Source of the DNA: Armigeres subalbatus
Lineage: Eukaryota; Arthropoda; Insecta; Diptera; Culicidae
Assembly: GCF_024139115.2 (NCBI RefSeq)
Contig: NC_085140.1
Span: forward strand, 161,164,452 to 161,228,451
DNA: 64,000 nt
Reading direction: 5' to 3'
The notes beneath the pieces were generated by a model, which was given only the letters and a program-made list of their open reading frames with translations, made no database searches and had not been told where the DNA came from. The translations under genes and the position numbers were made by a program. How positions within the stretch are numbered: position 1 is the first letter of the stretch; every line of letters begins with the position of its first letter. This document shows, one piece after another, positions 22,053 through 32,964 of the stretch.

Positions 22053-22450
22053 GGTGCTGTGGTATAGTATGCGCTTTCCACCCCAGAGATCACGAGTTCG
22101 AATCCGAGGTAGGGCGTTTTGCTTTTTTTTTGCACGTGAAAACAGTTTTTTCGCCATAACATCGGAACGCAATGTCCGATGGATCTAATTTTCAATAGCA
22201 AACAATGGGATTGAATTCTACGTCGAATGGAACTTGTTGCGAGCAAATTGGATAATGCTAAGTACCAAAAAGTGTGTCTCACATTTTTGTACACACACAC
22301 ACATACATACACACATACAGACATCACCTCAATTCGTCGAACTGAGTCGATTGGTATATAACACTATGGGTCCCCGGGCCTTCTATCAAAAGTTCGGTTT
22401 TGGAGTGATCCTATAGCCTTTACGTATACTTTGTATACGAGAAAGGCAAA
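22053..22450 (+). mobile_element. tRNA-headed SINE joined to a (CA)n/foldback-type tail
   Basis: The head is GTGCTGTGGTATAGTATGCG...GAGTTCGAATCCGAG, with the B-box-like GTTCGAATCC at 22096-22105. The body carries a CACACACACATACATACAC run (about 22290-22318), then GTCGAACTGAGTCGATTGGT, TATAACACTATGGGTC, CTTCTATCAAAAGTTCG and ends ACGAGAAAGGCAAAA. The same tail, with its own CA run, closes the copy at about 28310-29035. Confidence 0.7.
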
Positions 22451-23290
22451 AATAATACCAAATATTAATATGCAAAATACTTAAGGCATAGCATGCTTAG
22501 GTATTTCAATACCAAACGAATAATAATTTGTGATGCGTTTGGTATTGTAATAACAGAGTATGTTATGCCTGAAGTATTGTGCATATTAATTTTTGGTATT
22601 TTACCTCTTATGTAAGGCTAGTTCATAACAGAGTATGGTATCAATAACAGAATGATGTATTATTGAGGTAATTTCTCCTGCTCAGGATGGTATCAACAAT
22701 AGAATGGGGAATTATTATGTTAATTTCTCCTGCACGGGAATGGGCACTCAGCCGAAAGTATCTTTTTGGGTGAACTGATAATTTTGTCGAAAAATCGTTT
22801 AGGCGAATAGGTTATTTGGCCGAATGATTGTTCATCAGAACTGTCATTTTCGGGCCAAATCACTCTTTCTACTAAAAGGCTCTTCCCGAGAAGGAGAAAT
22901 TAACTCAACAATACCTCATTCTGTTATTGCTAGACTAACATTTGAAAAGGGCGTAACGGCCAAACATTATTTCTTCTGATTCTTTGTCTACATATATAGC
23001 TATTTATGTAGACGAGGAATCAGAAGGATTAAATTTTGGCTGTTACGCCCTTTTCAAATGTTGGTCTAGATTGGTTCTCTGTAATATACTAGCCTTGCAT
23101 AAGAGGTAAAATGCGAAAGGAGTAAAATAAAAAAATAATATGCATAATTCTTCAGGCATAACATACTTTGGTTTTACAATACCAAAAAACGGATCACAAA
23201 TAATTATTCGTTTGATATTGAAATACCTAAACATGTTAAACCTAACGCATTTTGCATATTAATTTTTGGTATTTTACCTCTTATGTAAGT
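22451..23290. repeat. Inverted TATTAATTTTTGGTATTTTACCTC-type repeats with nested insertion
   Basis: Inverted-repeat blocks flank the segment, built on GCATATTAATTTTTGGTATT followed by TTACCTCTTATG, and on CAATACCAAAC phrases (22451-22625 and 23093-23290). Each block is itself partly palindromic (AATACCAAATATTAATATGC against GCATATTAATTTTTGGTATT). Between them lie motif-array DNA and the foldback at 22931-23070. Confidence 0.55.
22931..23070. repeat. Foldback MITE, about 140 bp
   Basis: TAGACTAACATTTGAAAAGG and GCGTAACGGCC at the left pair with GGCTGTTACGCCC and CTTTTCAAATGTTGGTCTA at the right. The inner arms TTCTTCTGATTC/GAATCAGAAGG and TGTCTACATA/TATGTAGACG continue the stem almost to the centre. 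Confidence 0.8.
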
Positions 23291-23383
23291 TTACAATGTT
23301 CTGAAAACTCAAATGTGAATATGTACTTTGAGTGGAAAAATTTTTATTTGAAAAATTTATTAGAGGTAACCACTTTCCCTTCG

Positions 23384-23420
23384 ATGGGACTCGAACCCAC
23401 GACCCTCACCCTTATGTAAG
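23384..23420 (-). mobile_element. tRNA-like SINE head remnant (B-box, minus strand)
   Basis: GGGACTCGAACCCACGACCC on the plus strand is the complement of a pol III B-box (GGTTCGAGTCCC at 23386-23397) with the adjoining T-arm. Too little of the A-box side is recognisable for a functional tRNA. Confidence 0.4.
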
Positions 23421-23459
23421 GCTAGTTCGTACCAATTTCTGTTATCGATTTCGTCGCTC

Positions 23460-23690
23460 TTGCTCGGGTTTCTACCAAGCGACCATTTCGATCAAACGGG
23501 ATTTTCAGTAAAACGGCCTAATGATATTTTTCACCAAATTATTTTCGACCTAATAACCGTTTCGGACAAACGTTCATTTCGAACATATAGCATTCTGCCA
23601 AATGACTTTCGGCCAAATGTTGTGAAGAGACGCTTTGGGCGGAGGCCGTAAGGCCGAAAGATGTTTGGCTGGTGCTCATCTTCGGATGAA
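23460..23690. repeat. GGCCGAAA-type motif array
   Basis: CGACCATTTCGATCAAACGG, AACGGCCTAATGATA, CCGTTTCGGACAAACG, ATTTCGAACATATAGC, TTTCGGCCAAATG and GGCCGAAAGATG recur every 20-25 bp. Same style as 18900-19240. The 63-codon open frame here is incidental. Confidence 0.5.
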
Positions 23691-24630
23691 GGATCTCCAA
23701 GCCCTTTCGATAGCGACCAAAATTATCTATGAACTACTGTAGCCTTGAAAAAAAGGAATGGGTAATGTTTTTAACTTAACGACGAGTAGACGTAGGACTT
23801 GTATAAACGTAACGTATTTATATTTAGCTTTTAACTTTTGGATCTATGGAGTTTGATTATAGGTATTGATATTGGAAACGACGACTTCCATGCTGCGTAG
23901 AATTATCAATTTCTTGATTCAAAACTTCTGGAAATAAAGCTAACAATTGAATACATAATTAGAATTGCTTTGTTTCTAACTATTGAGCCCCTATTTACTC
24001 AAGCAAATGTAGGGCATTTATAGATTTCTGATAGTATTTTAAGTATAAAAATTCTATTAATAAAATTTTCAGACTTGGTCAAAATGTGCTATTTTAGGGG
24101 AACTGTCCCGTTTTCCAAACAAAGAAATACAGCACCAATTTCGTTGTGCTTACTGCTGAAAAACTCACAACAATAAGAAACAAGTCAAGGAGCAGTAACC
24201 CTACTAAAATAGAGGAGGTACTGCTAACACGTCAACGAAAAATTATTTGCTTTGGCTCCAAACTCCGAGTCCAAGTCAAGTTTAATAATATAATTTCTCA
24301 GAAAATGAAAACCAAAGTATAAAATAATGTTTATTTAAATATTCTTCTGGAAATTATTTTTTGCTGACTTTTTAAAAGCATTTACATGTAATACGGCGAA
24401 ATTTTCTAATCTAAAATAAATATTAACACTATTGCTGATTATGCATCTTTAATTGCTAATGCCTTATGCGAATGAATGGAAGTAATTGTTTTAATCAAAT
24501 TTTTATTTTCATCAGTGTAGTTGATAATTTTTTTTGGGGAATTAGAACTGTTATAGTATAACCATGTTTTAATTTACGTGTCGTTTAGTACCAACCACAA
24601 CTTAACATATGGTCAGTTATATGCCACGAC
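23691..24630. other. Gene-free AT-rich stretch
   Basis: No ORF with support. A phrase AGTAGACGTAGGACTTG near 23784 is related to those at 61608 and 25850 and is probably a dispersed-repeat fragment. Confidence 0.3.
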
Positions 24631-24639
24631 TCTTACCCA

Positions 24640-25110
24640 TCCCGGTATCATGTGGATTATGAAACCAATCACTTTCCGTGGATGAGCAATCCAAATCTCT
24701 CTGGGTTTTATTTTTCTTCATCTACCACCGCTGCCATCGCCGGCTCAGCCATCATTGGCCTCTAGCCGTGAACTCCGAGCGATGCGATGGGCGATCGCAT
24801 CCATCGCAACCGATACCACTCCGATCATCGTCAAGTACAGAATGACAAAAAAAGCGCCCTCTTCTTTCATGCATATTCGCAGACCCACCGGCAGCTCTCC
24901 CGCTGGCGATTGGATGCTGTGTAGGTAAACACAGCGAACGAACGAACGAAACGAAAAATGCGCGAGCTAAAAGTACGTCAGTACGCGCTGCTGTCAAGAA
25001 TTGCAATGACTCGCACACGGCAGGCACTGCTTCTTTTATACACAAAGAAAATCTTGCGGTGGACCCGAAGGACCGTGGCATACTGCATTCTGGTGTCCGT
25101 GTTAGGAATG
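24640..25110. other. GC-richer patch, possible regulatory DNA
   Basis: Contains self-complementary GATGCGATGGGCGATCGCATCCATCGCA at about 24780-24810 (split here only for description), a CGAACGAACGAACGAAACG run near 24935-24955 and a CTTTTATACAC TATA-like site near 25032. A 152-codon minus-strand frame crosses it but lacks any domain. Confidence 0.25.
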
Positions 25111-25406
25111 CACGGGATTGATTATATATAAAATTTTTATTGGCTTTGACAAAAATTGAAAATTTCAATAACTTATCGTTAATAATCTTAAGTTTCAATG
25201 AATTTGACAAATTGCTGGAGAGTGTCCGAGTCGAATGATATATAAATCTTCAAAATCCATCGAAAGATAAAGGCGCTAGTAACGTGTTGGCGCTTACTGA
25301 AAAGTGGTCCTACGTCGGATTTCCTACGTTGTGTTTCAGGATTGATTCTTCAGCGAGTGAGGTAGTAGTGAATATCAGGGATGGTATCGAGGTTCTTCTC
25401 TTTCAG

Positions 25407-25471
25407 GACTGGCGGCTAGCGAGGGCAGAGACGGATCAACTGATCAAGGACAGATGACTCCACCGGCACAG
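25407..25471 (+). CDS. Candidate isolated internal exon (65 nt)
   Basis: The acceptor CTTCTCTTTCAG|G and the near-perfect donor CACAG|GTAAGT bracket 65 nt that is open in a single frame. That frame starts in the second codon position and ends on a codon boundary, encoding LAASEGRDGSTDQGQMTPPA and Gln. The other two frames have stops. A second GTAAGT lies 10 nt downstream (about 25482) as a possible alternative donor. The peptide is polar and looks like a linker region, giving no family. Flanking exons are not visible nearby, so the gene would have large introns. It could also be a chance match. Confidence 0.4.
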
Positions 25472-26420
25472 GTAAGTTGAAAGGTAAGTAATTCATGCAC
25501 TTCACTTTATTCTTCTGTCTTCTACTTAATTTACAATAAAACGTGCCTCTGATTCACACTACTTTTATTTTCTTCCACGATCTCACTACATGCAGTATCA
25601 GAAACGAACTAACTGACGATATCGAGCGTACTTAATGTCCTACCTAATTTTTCTTATCGTGTATCTTCGGTAACGAGTTGCCAGTTTTATCCGGCGAACT
25701 AATTTTGTTACTACATAACTGTTATACAGGAAGTGAACAACTACTCGACGGTGCATAAACATAACGTTTGAAATCTACCCTCTCAGTGTAACGCTCTCGA
25801 TTTCCAAAAATCTAAATGACACCCAGTATAGTAAAGAAAAGAAAGACGTAGGTCCTACGTCAAAAAATTACTTATCATGGATGGCAACAATTGAAACTTT
25901 CTCTCTAGATTCTCATATCGGTTCTTTTCAAGGCAAACGTTCTATATAAAAAAAAAGCTGATCCGAGAAGAAATTTTTTCAATGTACAAAACACATGTGA
26001 AGAACTTAAAATTTAAAAATTCACATAATGATATTGTTAACTGTATCACTAAGTTCTTAACTGAAGAAATTTAAAACTGTTCAGATTTAGACTAAAGAAA
26101 CTCAACTGTTGAGATAAGTTCAGATTTCTATTCCATTCTTGGCATGGAATAGGGACTGCTCTTTGGCGCACATATTCAAGAAACGAACCTTGCGATGCGT
26201 TCCAAAAGCAATTCGATGGGTGTTTACTCGTAGAAAATTTGGAGAAGCATTTGCATTTTTCCTAATCCGTTTTCCAATCCAATCCAATACCTATTTTTCT
26301 GTTATCTTCGACATCTGTGTTACTGCAACTCAAGCATTTCAGTATTTCAACGATTAATTTGCTAATAGATCTCTGTTGGAGTAACGTAAATTACAACAGA
26401 GGAAAGTTATTTTTTTTAAA
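25472..26420. other. Gene-free stretch
   Basis: The phrase AAATGACACCCAGTATAGTA ... GACGTAGGTCCTACGTCA (25815-25862) reappears near 63888-63935 with AAATGACACCCGGTATAGTA, so it is a dispersed repeat containing the palindrome GACGTAGGTCCTACGTC. Otherwise nothing recognised. Confidence 0.35.
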
Positions 26421-26429
26421 TATCCAAAA

Positions 26430-26520
26430 AGGAGGACATTCTAGCGGAAAAGGAGGACATCTGAATTTTAATGAAAAAGGAGGACATGTATTCCTTTGGG
26501 ATACCATATGGTCACCCTAA
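26430..26520. repeat. Triplicated AGGAGGACAT phrase next to a transposon-end-like GGTCACCCTA
   Basis: AAAAAGGAGGACAT occurs three times (about 26428, 26450 and 26475), then CATATGGTCACCCTA. The complement TAGGGTGACCATA is a common start of hAT-type terminal repeats, with subterminal GTCCTCCTTTTT boxes as transposase sites. The partner end is not visible, so this is a truncated end at best. Confidence 0.4.
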
Positions 26521-27590
26521 GTATACACAGAACAAATGATTAAATGTCAACGACATGTAAATAGAACAAGCTGTAATAACACAGCACTTGAATTTGTTAT
26601 TTGATTGAGATTTCCATTGAAATCGATTTTATGGTTCCTTTCACTCAAATCCGCCCTTGCGTGAAAAAGGCCAAAACTAAGTAAAATGCGAAAAAATCCG
26701 GTGAGTATTTTGCCTTTACTTCCGTGCTGAATTTTCACCCACTATGAAGTTCCACCAACTCATATTTATTTTATTTTCACTCACCCGAGACTATGGTGAA
26801 AACAACTCAAATTTGGCTTCTTCCACACGTTGGGTCGATGCAGCTTTCTTTGTTCATACAGTCGCCTCTCCACATCTCGATATTGAAGGGACCATCGAGA
26901 TAGGGAGAAATCGAGGAATGGAAGGAAAGTTTGAATGGGTACTAGATCCAAAAAAGCTCGGTTGCTATGAAAAACGTTAACAAAACAAAAGTCTTTTCTT
27001 GTTGTTGATATGTTTGTTATTATCCAAAGATGGTCTAATAGTCGCACAAATTCGTAGGTGTATACAATCCAAGACTATTGAAAATATGAGAGTAGCATCA
27101 CTTTTATCCGTTACCATCGATATTGATTTCGGACTAATCAATATCTCTTAGATGGAAGCAATGCACTCTCCAATAGTCTAGATCTGTCCTGGCCACGTCC
27201 TTGCAAATGCTGAGGAAGGGTACACGCAAAACAAAAAGTTGTGACATTCTTTGCATTAATCATTTTGTATCAAATCTCGCATGCAAACCACTCACAGAAT
27301 GTTATACTTGTTACGTCAACTCATTGCATTAAATCGGTTTATTTGGTTTCGACCAACACATCTAAACGACTCTCTGTAGCTCCTCCAGCAACAAATATAT
27401 GCATCGTGTACAGCAGCATAGCTTCGACTCACACAATCTTCCCTACTCCGTTCAACTTAATGGTGGACAAGGACGCAGAGTCAATTCCATTTTCATCGCC
27501 TTTTGCTATCTTTATTACCCTTCTACTTCATTCACATAGTATAGAACAAGGATTATAATAGTCTTCTATCACTGCTTCTCTCAGCTAGTG
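26521..27590. other. Gene-free stretch with a transposon-end-like fragment
   Basis: TACAGTCGCCTCTCCACATC followed by TCGATATTGAAGGGACCATC and GAGATAGGGAGAAATCGAGG (26857-26917) has a TA-CAGT start and inner repeats, as in Tc1-like termini. No second end was found. The 105-codon frame at 27241-27558 has no recognised domain. Confidence 0.3.
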
Positions 27591-27593
27591 TAT

Positions 27594-27660
27594 AGCCCAG
27601 ATGGCAAGCGCGTCAGCCGGAGAGCGCTAGGCTTGGTGGACGGCATAGGTTCGATTCTCG
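27594..27660 (+). mobile_element. tRNA-derived SINE head
   Basis: TAGCCCAGATGGCAAGCGCG resembles an A-box arm, and GGTTCGATTCT (27648-27658) is a B-box. The spacing and the CCGGAGAGCGCTAGGC segment between them are tRNA-like. A reversed tRNA-like segment (GAATTGAACCCACGACCTCC, about 27953-27972) lies 300 bp downstream, so two heads face each other. Confidence 0.5.
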
Positions 27661-28299
27661 TTTTCGGTCAAATTTTTTTGTAAGCAAATAAGGTTTGCGA
27701 AGTATGTGTAAAGAATTGTGCATGGAATTCGGCATGGAATTCATGCACGATTGTCATAAAATCATGCATTCTCTGGTTGGGTGTAAGGATAGTTTGTTGG
27801 ACACCTGCTTAAGAAAGATGCAAAGAACTCTACGACCTCTCATAGTTGGGGTTTGGGATTATGTGGAAGTAACAGTAGGAATCGTTTTGGTAGAACGTGA
27901 AACACGGAAAGAACTAAGATAGAGATACAAAGTAGGAAAAGGACGAGCCTGGAATTGAACCCACGACCTCCTGCTTAATGACCGTAATGAATTTTTAATT
28001 CACCACATGTTTTTCCATTCCCATCTTCAATAGACAAAATACGACATAATACTTTCCATACAGTGCTGAAACTGAAGTCGATTGTATAGCATAAGTAAGA
28101 AACTTATTCTACGATTGTATTACCACTATGCGCGTTATGGTTCTTTCAATTCGTGCTCTTAAAAATTGACTGTAATAAACCACTGATTTGTGGCTTTTTT
28201 GAATAACCACCTTTAAAATAAACACCACCCCACCGCTGTTTACAATACAAGCTGCATTTGAACTTAGAAGTGCGTTATACTGAAAATTAAAAAAAAAAA

Positions 28300-28860
28300 C
28301 CAGATTAATCCACCTAGCGGTAATGGCGCCTTTCTCGCGCATAAAGGTAATAAATGTAGCTTTTACGCTGACACCTAGATGATGTACAAGAAAGGCAAAA
28401 CAGTTAAACCGTCTAATGTTATGATAGAAAATTTACACTAGTAGACGACAGATGGCGCTGCCAAAAGTTTATCGAATTTCCTATGTTCGAATTTTGACTT
28501 TCGGACAAATTCATAGTACTATGAAACTGAACGAAGAGCATACTTACGCCTAAATGCGTGCAACACGAGCATCTTTATAGTACGATGAAACTCTTAATGG
28601 GAGCAAGCCACGGATAAACTTTAAAAATATTCATAGATGCAAGGCATTTTTCATAACACATTATGGTTCTATGTGACTATGTCTCATCACTATTTTAATA
28701 TTTTCTATTTTTTGCAATTTGCAATTATTATGAAATTCAATAGTGATCAACAACGTTTTAGTCTCTGTCGGATGCAACTTGTTGCAAGAAAATCGGTTAA
28801 GAGTTTCTATGTGAAAATTTGGCTAATGTTTTTTATGGCATTTTGTGCACACACACACGC

Positions 28861-28892
<32 letters not shown>

Positions 28893-29036
28893 GGACAAAC
28901 AGACATTTTTTCAGCTCATCGAGCTGAGTCGAATGGTATATAACACTATGGGTCTCCGGGACTTCTATCAAAAGTTCGAATTTGGAGTGAAATGATAGCC
29001 TTTCGGTACAACTTAGTTGTACGAGAAAGGCAAAAA
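28300..29036 (+). mobile_element. Dispersed element with GATTAATCCACCTAGCGG start and ACGAGAAAGGCAAAA end
   Basis: It begins CAGATTAATCCACCTAGCGG, TAATGGCGCCTTTCTCGC, contains a (CA)n run at 28848-28890, then TCGAGCTGAGTCGAATGGTA, TATAACACTATGGGTCTCCG and CTTCTATCAAAAGTTCG, and ends GTACGAGAAAGGCAAAA. Partial starts occur at about 19302 and, inverted, at about 32640-32685. The ends share CTTTCTCG/CGAGAAAG, so they are weakly inverted. Non-coding. Confidence 0.65.
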
Positions 29037-29389
29037 CCAGGTTTCCCCTTAACCATTTTATAAAATCGATAATTTAATAGGGAAAGTATACCGGTTTTGG
29101 CCAACTCTGAATAATTCATATTTTCCAAAAAATAACGATCAGTTTCAACAGCGAAGATAGATAAGGGATGTATCTCCTGTTAGAGCTAATAAAACCCTCG
29201 CTACCCTAGCAATTGTTGGATTGCGTTTTGAACAGTATTTCTTATGACTTACCATTTTGGATGAATTTCAAATTTGTGCTAAAGGTCTGAACAGTTTTTG
29301 AAGTACTGTTAAGTGCGCTTTACCTGTAAAGAAAAAGAAAGTAAATGTAAGCAGAATGATTTGATATTACTTTACGATCTATGCTAGAG

Positions 29390-29850
29390 CGGCATTACAC
29401 ATCATTTCTTCATCGACCACCAAATCTGCATAAACGGCAATTGCCACCAGCTTCGCTGCTATCCGCAAAATTCATCAACTGCATCAATCTAATCTCAATC
29501 ATTGTGCCGCCAATCAGCCCGGCTGTCGCAAATAGGCCACTTGCAAGACGTTGATAGGCACCGGTCGTATAAAAGTTAAATTTCTACCGCACCGATCTGT
29601 AACTGGTCAACCACATACATACATGGGAACGATTCGGTTGCTCTCGTTACATCGCCGAAAGCCACGGCCGGGTATGGGCAAAGTACGCGTCTCAGCTATC
29701 TCTCGCATGCAATCGCCCATTTGCACCGGCTATGATGAGCTGTGTCTCGACTCGCTTCTACTTCACTTCGGCCCGTACATATATGTCCGCGAGGGAATTA
29801 TCCTGACACACACAAGCAGACACGTTGGACGGATTCAGATATTCCTATAT
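29390..29850. other. GC-richer patch without a confirmed gene
   Basis: A 114-codon plus-strand frame (29551-29895) spans it but shows no domain. Sequence such as CACGGCCGGGTATGGGCAAA stands out from the background. Regulatory DNA or a non-coding exon is possible. Confidence 0.2.
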
Positions 29851-30099
29851 GTCGGAGGCGTGTACAGAACTTTCTTTTTCAATACCCAATTGTGAACTGA
29901 CTCAGATGCTATTCAAATTCATAAAATTAAGAAATATTACTGACAGATTTTTACGTAAATGAACAATTTGTAAATTCAAACAGAATGCTGAGTGGATATG
30001 GAGTCTCATTTTTCAAAGATACAAAGGACATTAAGTGCAAAGATGAGAAGAACAATTTCTTTATTTATCTTACGAAAACCCTGCTTTCACACCTAAATA

Positions 30100-30870
30100 G
30101 CATACTTCACTGTCGCTTGCCCCTCAGCAAACTTTGATCCGATGGCTGTCACTGCAATAGACGTTCATGGGATGCTCGAAAGCCTACACAAATTTCCATC
30201 CCAGTCAGCCCCCGGAGCCCGGAGCAAGGAAGCTTAAAACCGAGCACCATCGAAGCACACGAACCGTTCTTATACTGCTGTTGCTGCTGATGCTGATGAT
30301 GCTCAACTGACAACGGTCGGGAACGGAACCGGTCTGTCCAAAGTTGGCCAGCATCTCAGCAGCCGTACACAATATTATGTAAAACAAGACAATCAGACAT
30401 CCTATATCTCACAGGAGACGAGCGTCCCGGAGGCCATGCGTGGCCGCCGGCAAGATTGGAAATATTCTTCTCGTTCTATTTCGGTTCGTACGGATGGACG
30501 GAGCGCGCGCTGGGTGCAACGCAATCTCATCGTCGGAGAGTGGCCCCCGGGGGCGCGGTTCTCGATCCTGTGTACCCACTCGGAGACTCTCTACAGCGGA
30601 TGGATTTGCCCTTCTTGTCGTCCATCGTCACCAGCGCCGCCATCGAAGCGCAATCGTCCCTCGGCTCTTTAATTTTCTCCTTCGATCCGCATCCGTCAGA
30701 GATGGTAGGCTGTACGGTTCATCCGCTTCGTTTCGCCCGACGAAGTTCACCTTCCGGCTACAAGTCAGGGCCGCCCCGGTGCTCTCCGTTTCTCGTTATC
30801 CAGCTCGGGGAACATCATTGTTCTTATCAGTTCGGCTGGTGGACGAGTCCGGACATACTGATGGTTATAA
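30100..30870. other. GC-richer patch with overlapping long frames
   Basis: Three plus-strand frames (30436-30672, 30440-31171, 30456-30905) are open over the same DNA, which argues that openness reflects composition and not selection. The 243-codon frame has a basic N-terminal half (Arg/Ser-rich) and a C-terminal half in AT-rich DNA with no domain. A possible promoter or leader exon; CDS status is not supported. Confidence 0.25.
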
Positions 30871-31224
30871 ATGCGATGAAATTGAGTCATTACAGAATTT
30901 ATTGATAGCGAAGAAAATTTTCGTTTCTGATTTAGAGACATTAAAAATGATTAGAAAGCACGAATCGATTCCTACTTCGAAACGAACATTGCAAACAAAG
31001 TGTAGAAATGGTAATGGAGCTTTGAGAATTTTAATTGAGAAAAATCTATTGAATGAGCTTAGGTCGCCTATCACCATATGTCGCAACGCTCAGAGGCGAA
31101 AGAAATGTACAGGACGAATGAAATGCTGGCGTATCACAGAAGTGAATGAATTATTGTGCTGCAAAACATAGGTGCATGCTAGCTGCTGAATACCTTCGTC
31201 TTCGCTGTTTAGCTACTTTCCCTC

Positions 31225-31450
31225 CTTCTTCTATGACTCTACATTCCAACAGGAACTTAACCTGCTTTTCACCTTAGTATTCTATTTGCATTTCCTCAGT
31301 AAATAATTGGAAGCTTTTCTATTGCCGCCATTGCATGATTATGTATCTTGTGTGGCAATAACAATGGATATACTATACCAGGGAGTCAAGAATATTTTCA
31401 ACCCGAAAACATCCTTAGCGGGATACCGGATCAAGAATCGAACTCGTCCG
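31225..31450 (-). mobile_element. tRNA-type SINE copy, minus strand
   Basis: It shares GACTCTACATTCCAACAGGA, ACCTGCTTTTCA, GCCGCCATTGCATGATTATG and CTTGTGTGGCAAT in order with the reverse complement of 18296-18545. At its 3' plus-strand end CAAGAATCGAACTCG is the complement of a B-box (GAGTTCGATTC), placing the tRNA-like head on the minus strand. Confidence 0.6.
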
Positions 31451-31719
31451 AAAAAACGCGCGAAAAAAAACACCATTGCAGTGGCGCTAAGAGAATTTTT
31501 GCAGGTAAGTCACAATCGCCCCGTGTTTAACGGTTACCCTGTGATCTACTCGTAATTAACTTAAAACACACAAAAACAACAAAATAATCCAGACTATTCA
31601 TATAACTTTTATGTATACTAAATATTTAAATAAAGCCAAAATTACTAATTGCTTCCATCTTGTTTCATTTATTGAAAATCTCAAAATTTTCTTTGAAAAT
31701 TCTCTTATTTATTATTTTT

Positions 31720-31885
31720 ATTGGCCAAATTGCCGTTGAGTCTAAAAATAACGGCCGTTTGGTCATTCAGTCATTCAGTCATTCAACTGAAAGTAATTCA
31801 TTGGCCAAAAGCCAAAGTATTAAGACCCAATACGCCATTCGGCCGAACAACCCATTAAGCAGTAATCCATCTGGCCCATCTAGCT
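31720..31885. repeat. GGCCAAA/GGCCGAA motif array
   Basis: TTGGCCAAATTGCCGTT, GGCCGTTTGGTCATTCAGTC, TTGGCCAAAAGCC, CATTCGGCCGAACAACCC. ATTCAGTC is tandemly repeated three times near 31765-31785. Same loose style as the other arrays. Confidence 0.4.
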
Positions 31886-32435
31886 TATTAGCAAACTTCA
31901 ATAAATAAAAATGAAAATAAGTCACGATTGCGTGAGGATGCGTGAAATGGATTTTGTGAAGCTTGTTGAGGAAACTACAATCTTTCCAACGTTGACAATT
32001 TTATTGCTTAGACGGGTTTAGAACCTGAACAAAAGTTTTACTTAGTAAAACATGTCACTGAAAAAAAGATAGAAAAAAAGCTAGAATGTAATATTATCAT
32101 TATGGATCACTTGAAGACGATTCCAGTTTGAATCATGCTTGAAAATGTTTTACACACCCGCGTTATTGAAACCTACATTGATTTTCATCTTGAAAATAAT
32201 CGGAAACCAAGAAAAACACGATTACACGTAAGCTTTTTTCATGCACATTTGTGATAAAACTAGCATTAAAATTAGACAGCAGAATAAAATATCCATGAAG
32301 AATTAGAATTATTCCATAAAAAAATTGAAAAATGCCGATAAAGAAATCGGAGTATTAGCAATAAATAAATAAAAATTTTCACAAATAATGCAAAATTTCC
32401 ACAAACAATCATGAATTTTCCGCAAAAAAATGAGC
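31886..32435. other. Gene-free AT-rich stretch
   Basis: No ORF of note and no structure recognised. Confidence 0.3.
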
Positions 32436-32439
32436 ACTA

Positions 32440-32686
32440 TTTAAAGGAAAAATGCGCGCGTGTGTATGTGTTTGCACTCACTCAACAAAATGTAGCAAAA
32501 GCGTCACTCATTTTTCAGGCACTTATCCTTAACCGATTTGCATTAGACGCAGAATCCTGTCCCAATGTTTGCTTTTAAAAATTGGCCAGGTCGGACTGAG
32601 GGCTTGGAAGTTATGGCCAAAATACATTTTTTATTTGCACGAGAAAGGCACCATCAACGCTAAGTGGATTAATCAGGATTTTCCAT
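32440..32686 (-). mobile_element. Partial copy of the GATTAATCCACTTAGCG dispersed element
   Basis: It ends (plus strand) TTGCACGAGAAAGGCACCAT, CAACGCTAAGTGGATTAATC and AGG, the complement of the start seen at 28300. A GCGCGTGTGTATGTGTTTGC run near 32455 mirrors the CA run of the other copies. Confidence 0.45.
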
Positions 32687-32699
32687 AAAAAATAACAAC

Positions 32700-32895
32700 A
32701 TAATCTGGTTGTATACTATTTCGCCGAAAAACATTTCGCGGATTTTTTTTTCGCGGTGCGACATTCTGCGGAATGTATCAACTCTCCGAAACACATTTCG
32801 CGGAATGCGCCATTTTTCCGAAAGACATTTCGCGGAATGTACCTTTTCACCGAAAATCATTCCGCGGAATGCTATTTGGCGGAATGCAGTTGGAA
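32700..32895. repeat. Array of an ACATTTCGCGGAATG phrase
   Basis: CGCCGAAAAACATTTCGCGG, GACATTCTGCGGAATGTATC, CCGAAACACATTTCGCGGAA, CCGAAAGACATTTCGCGG, CACCGAAAATCATTCCGCGG, GGCGGAATGC: six or so units of about 30 bp. Units alternate orientation because the core TTCCGCGGAA is nearly palindromic. Related to 34390-34575. Confidence 0.6.
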
Positions 32896-32964
32896 TAATT
32901 ATCATTCAGATATTTACCGATTTCTGCTTAATTACATGAAATCTGGGCTATTTTCATTTTGGAT

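Noticed and set aside
24752..25210. A 152-codon minus-strand gene
   Set aside because: No recognisable domain; it spans a GC-richer patch with a sharp composition change and no splice or poly(A) signals.
30440..31171. A 243-codon gene
   Set aside because: Three frames are open over the same GC-rich bases, the second half runs into AT-rich DNA, and no domain or codon signature is seen.
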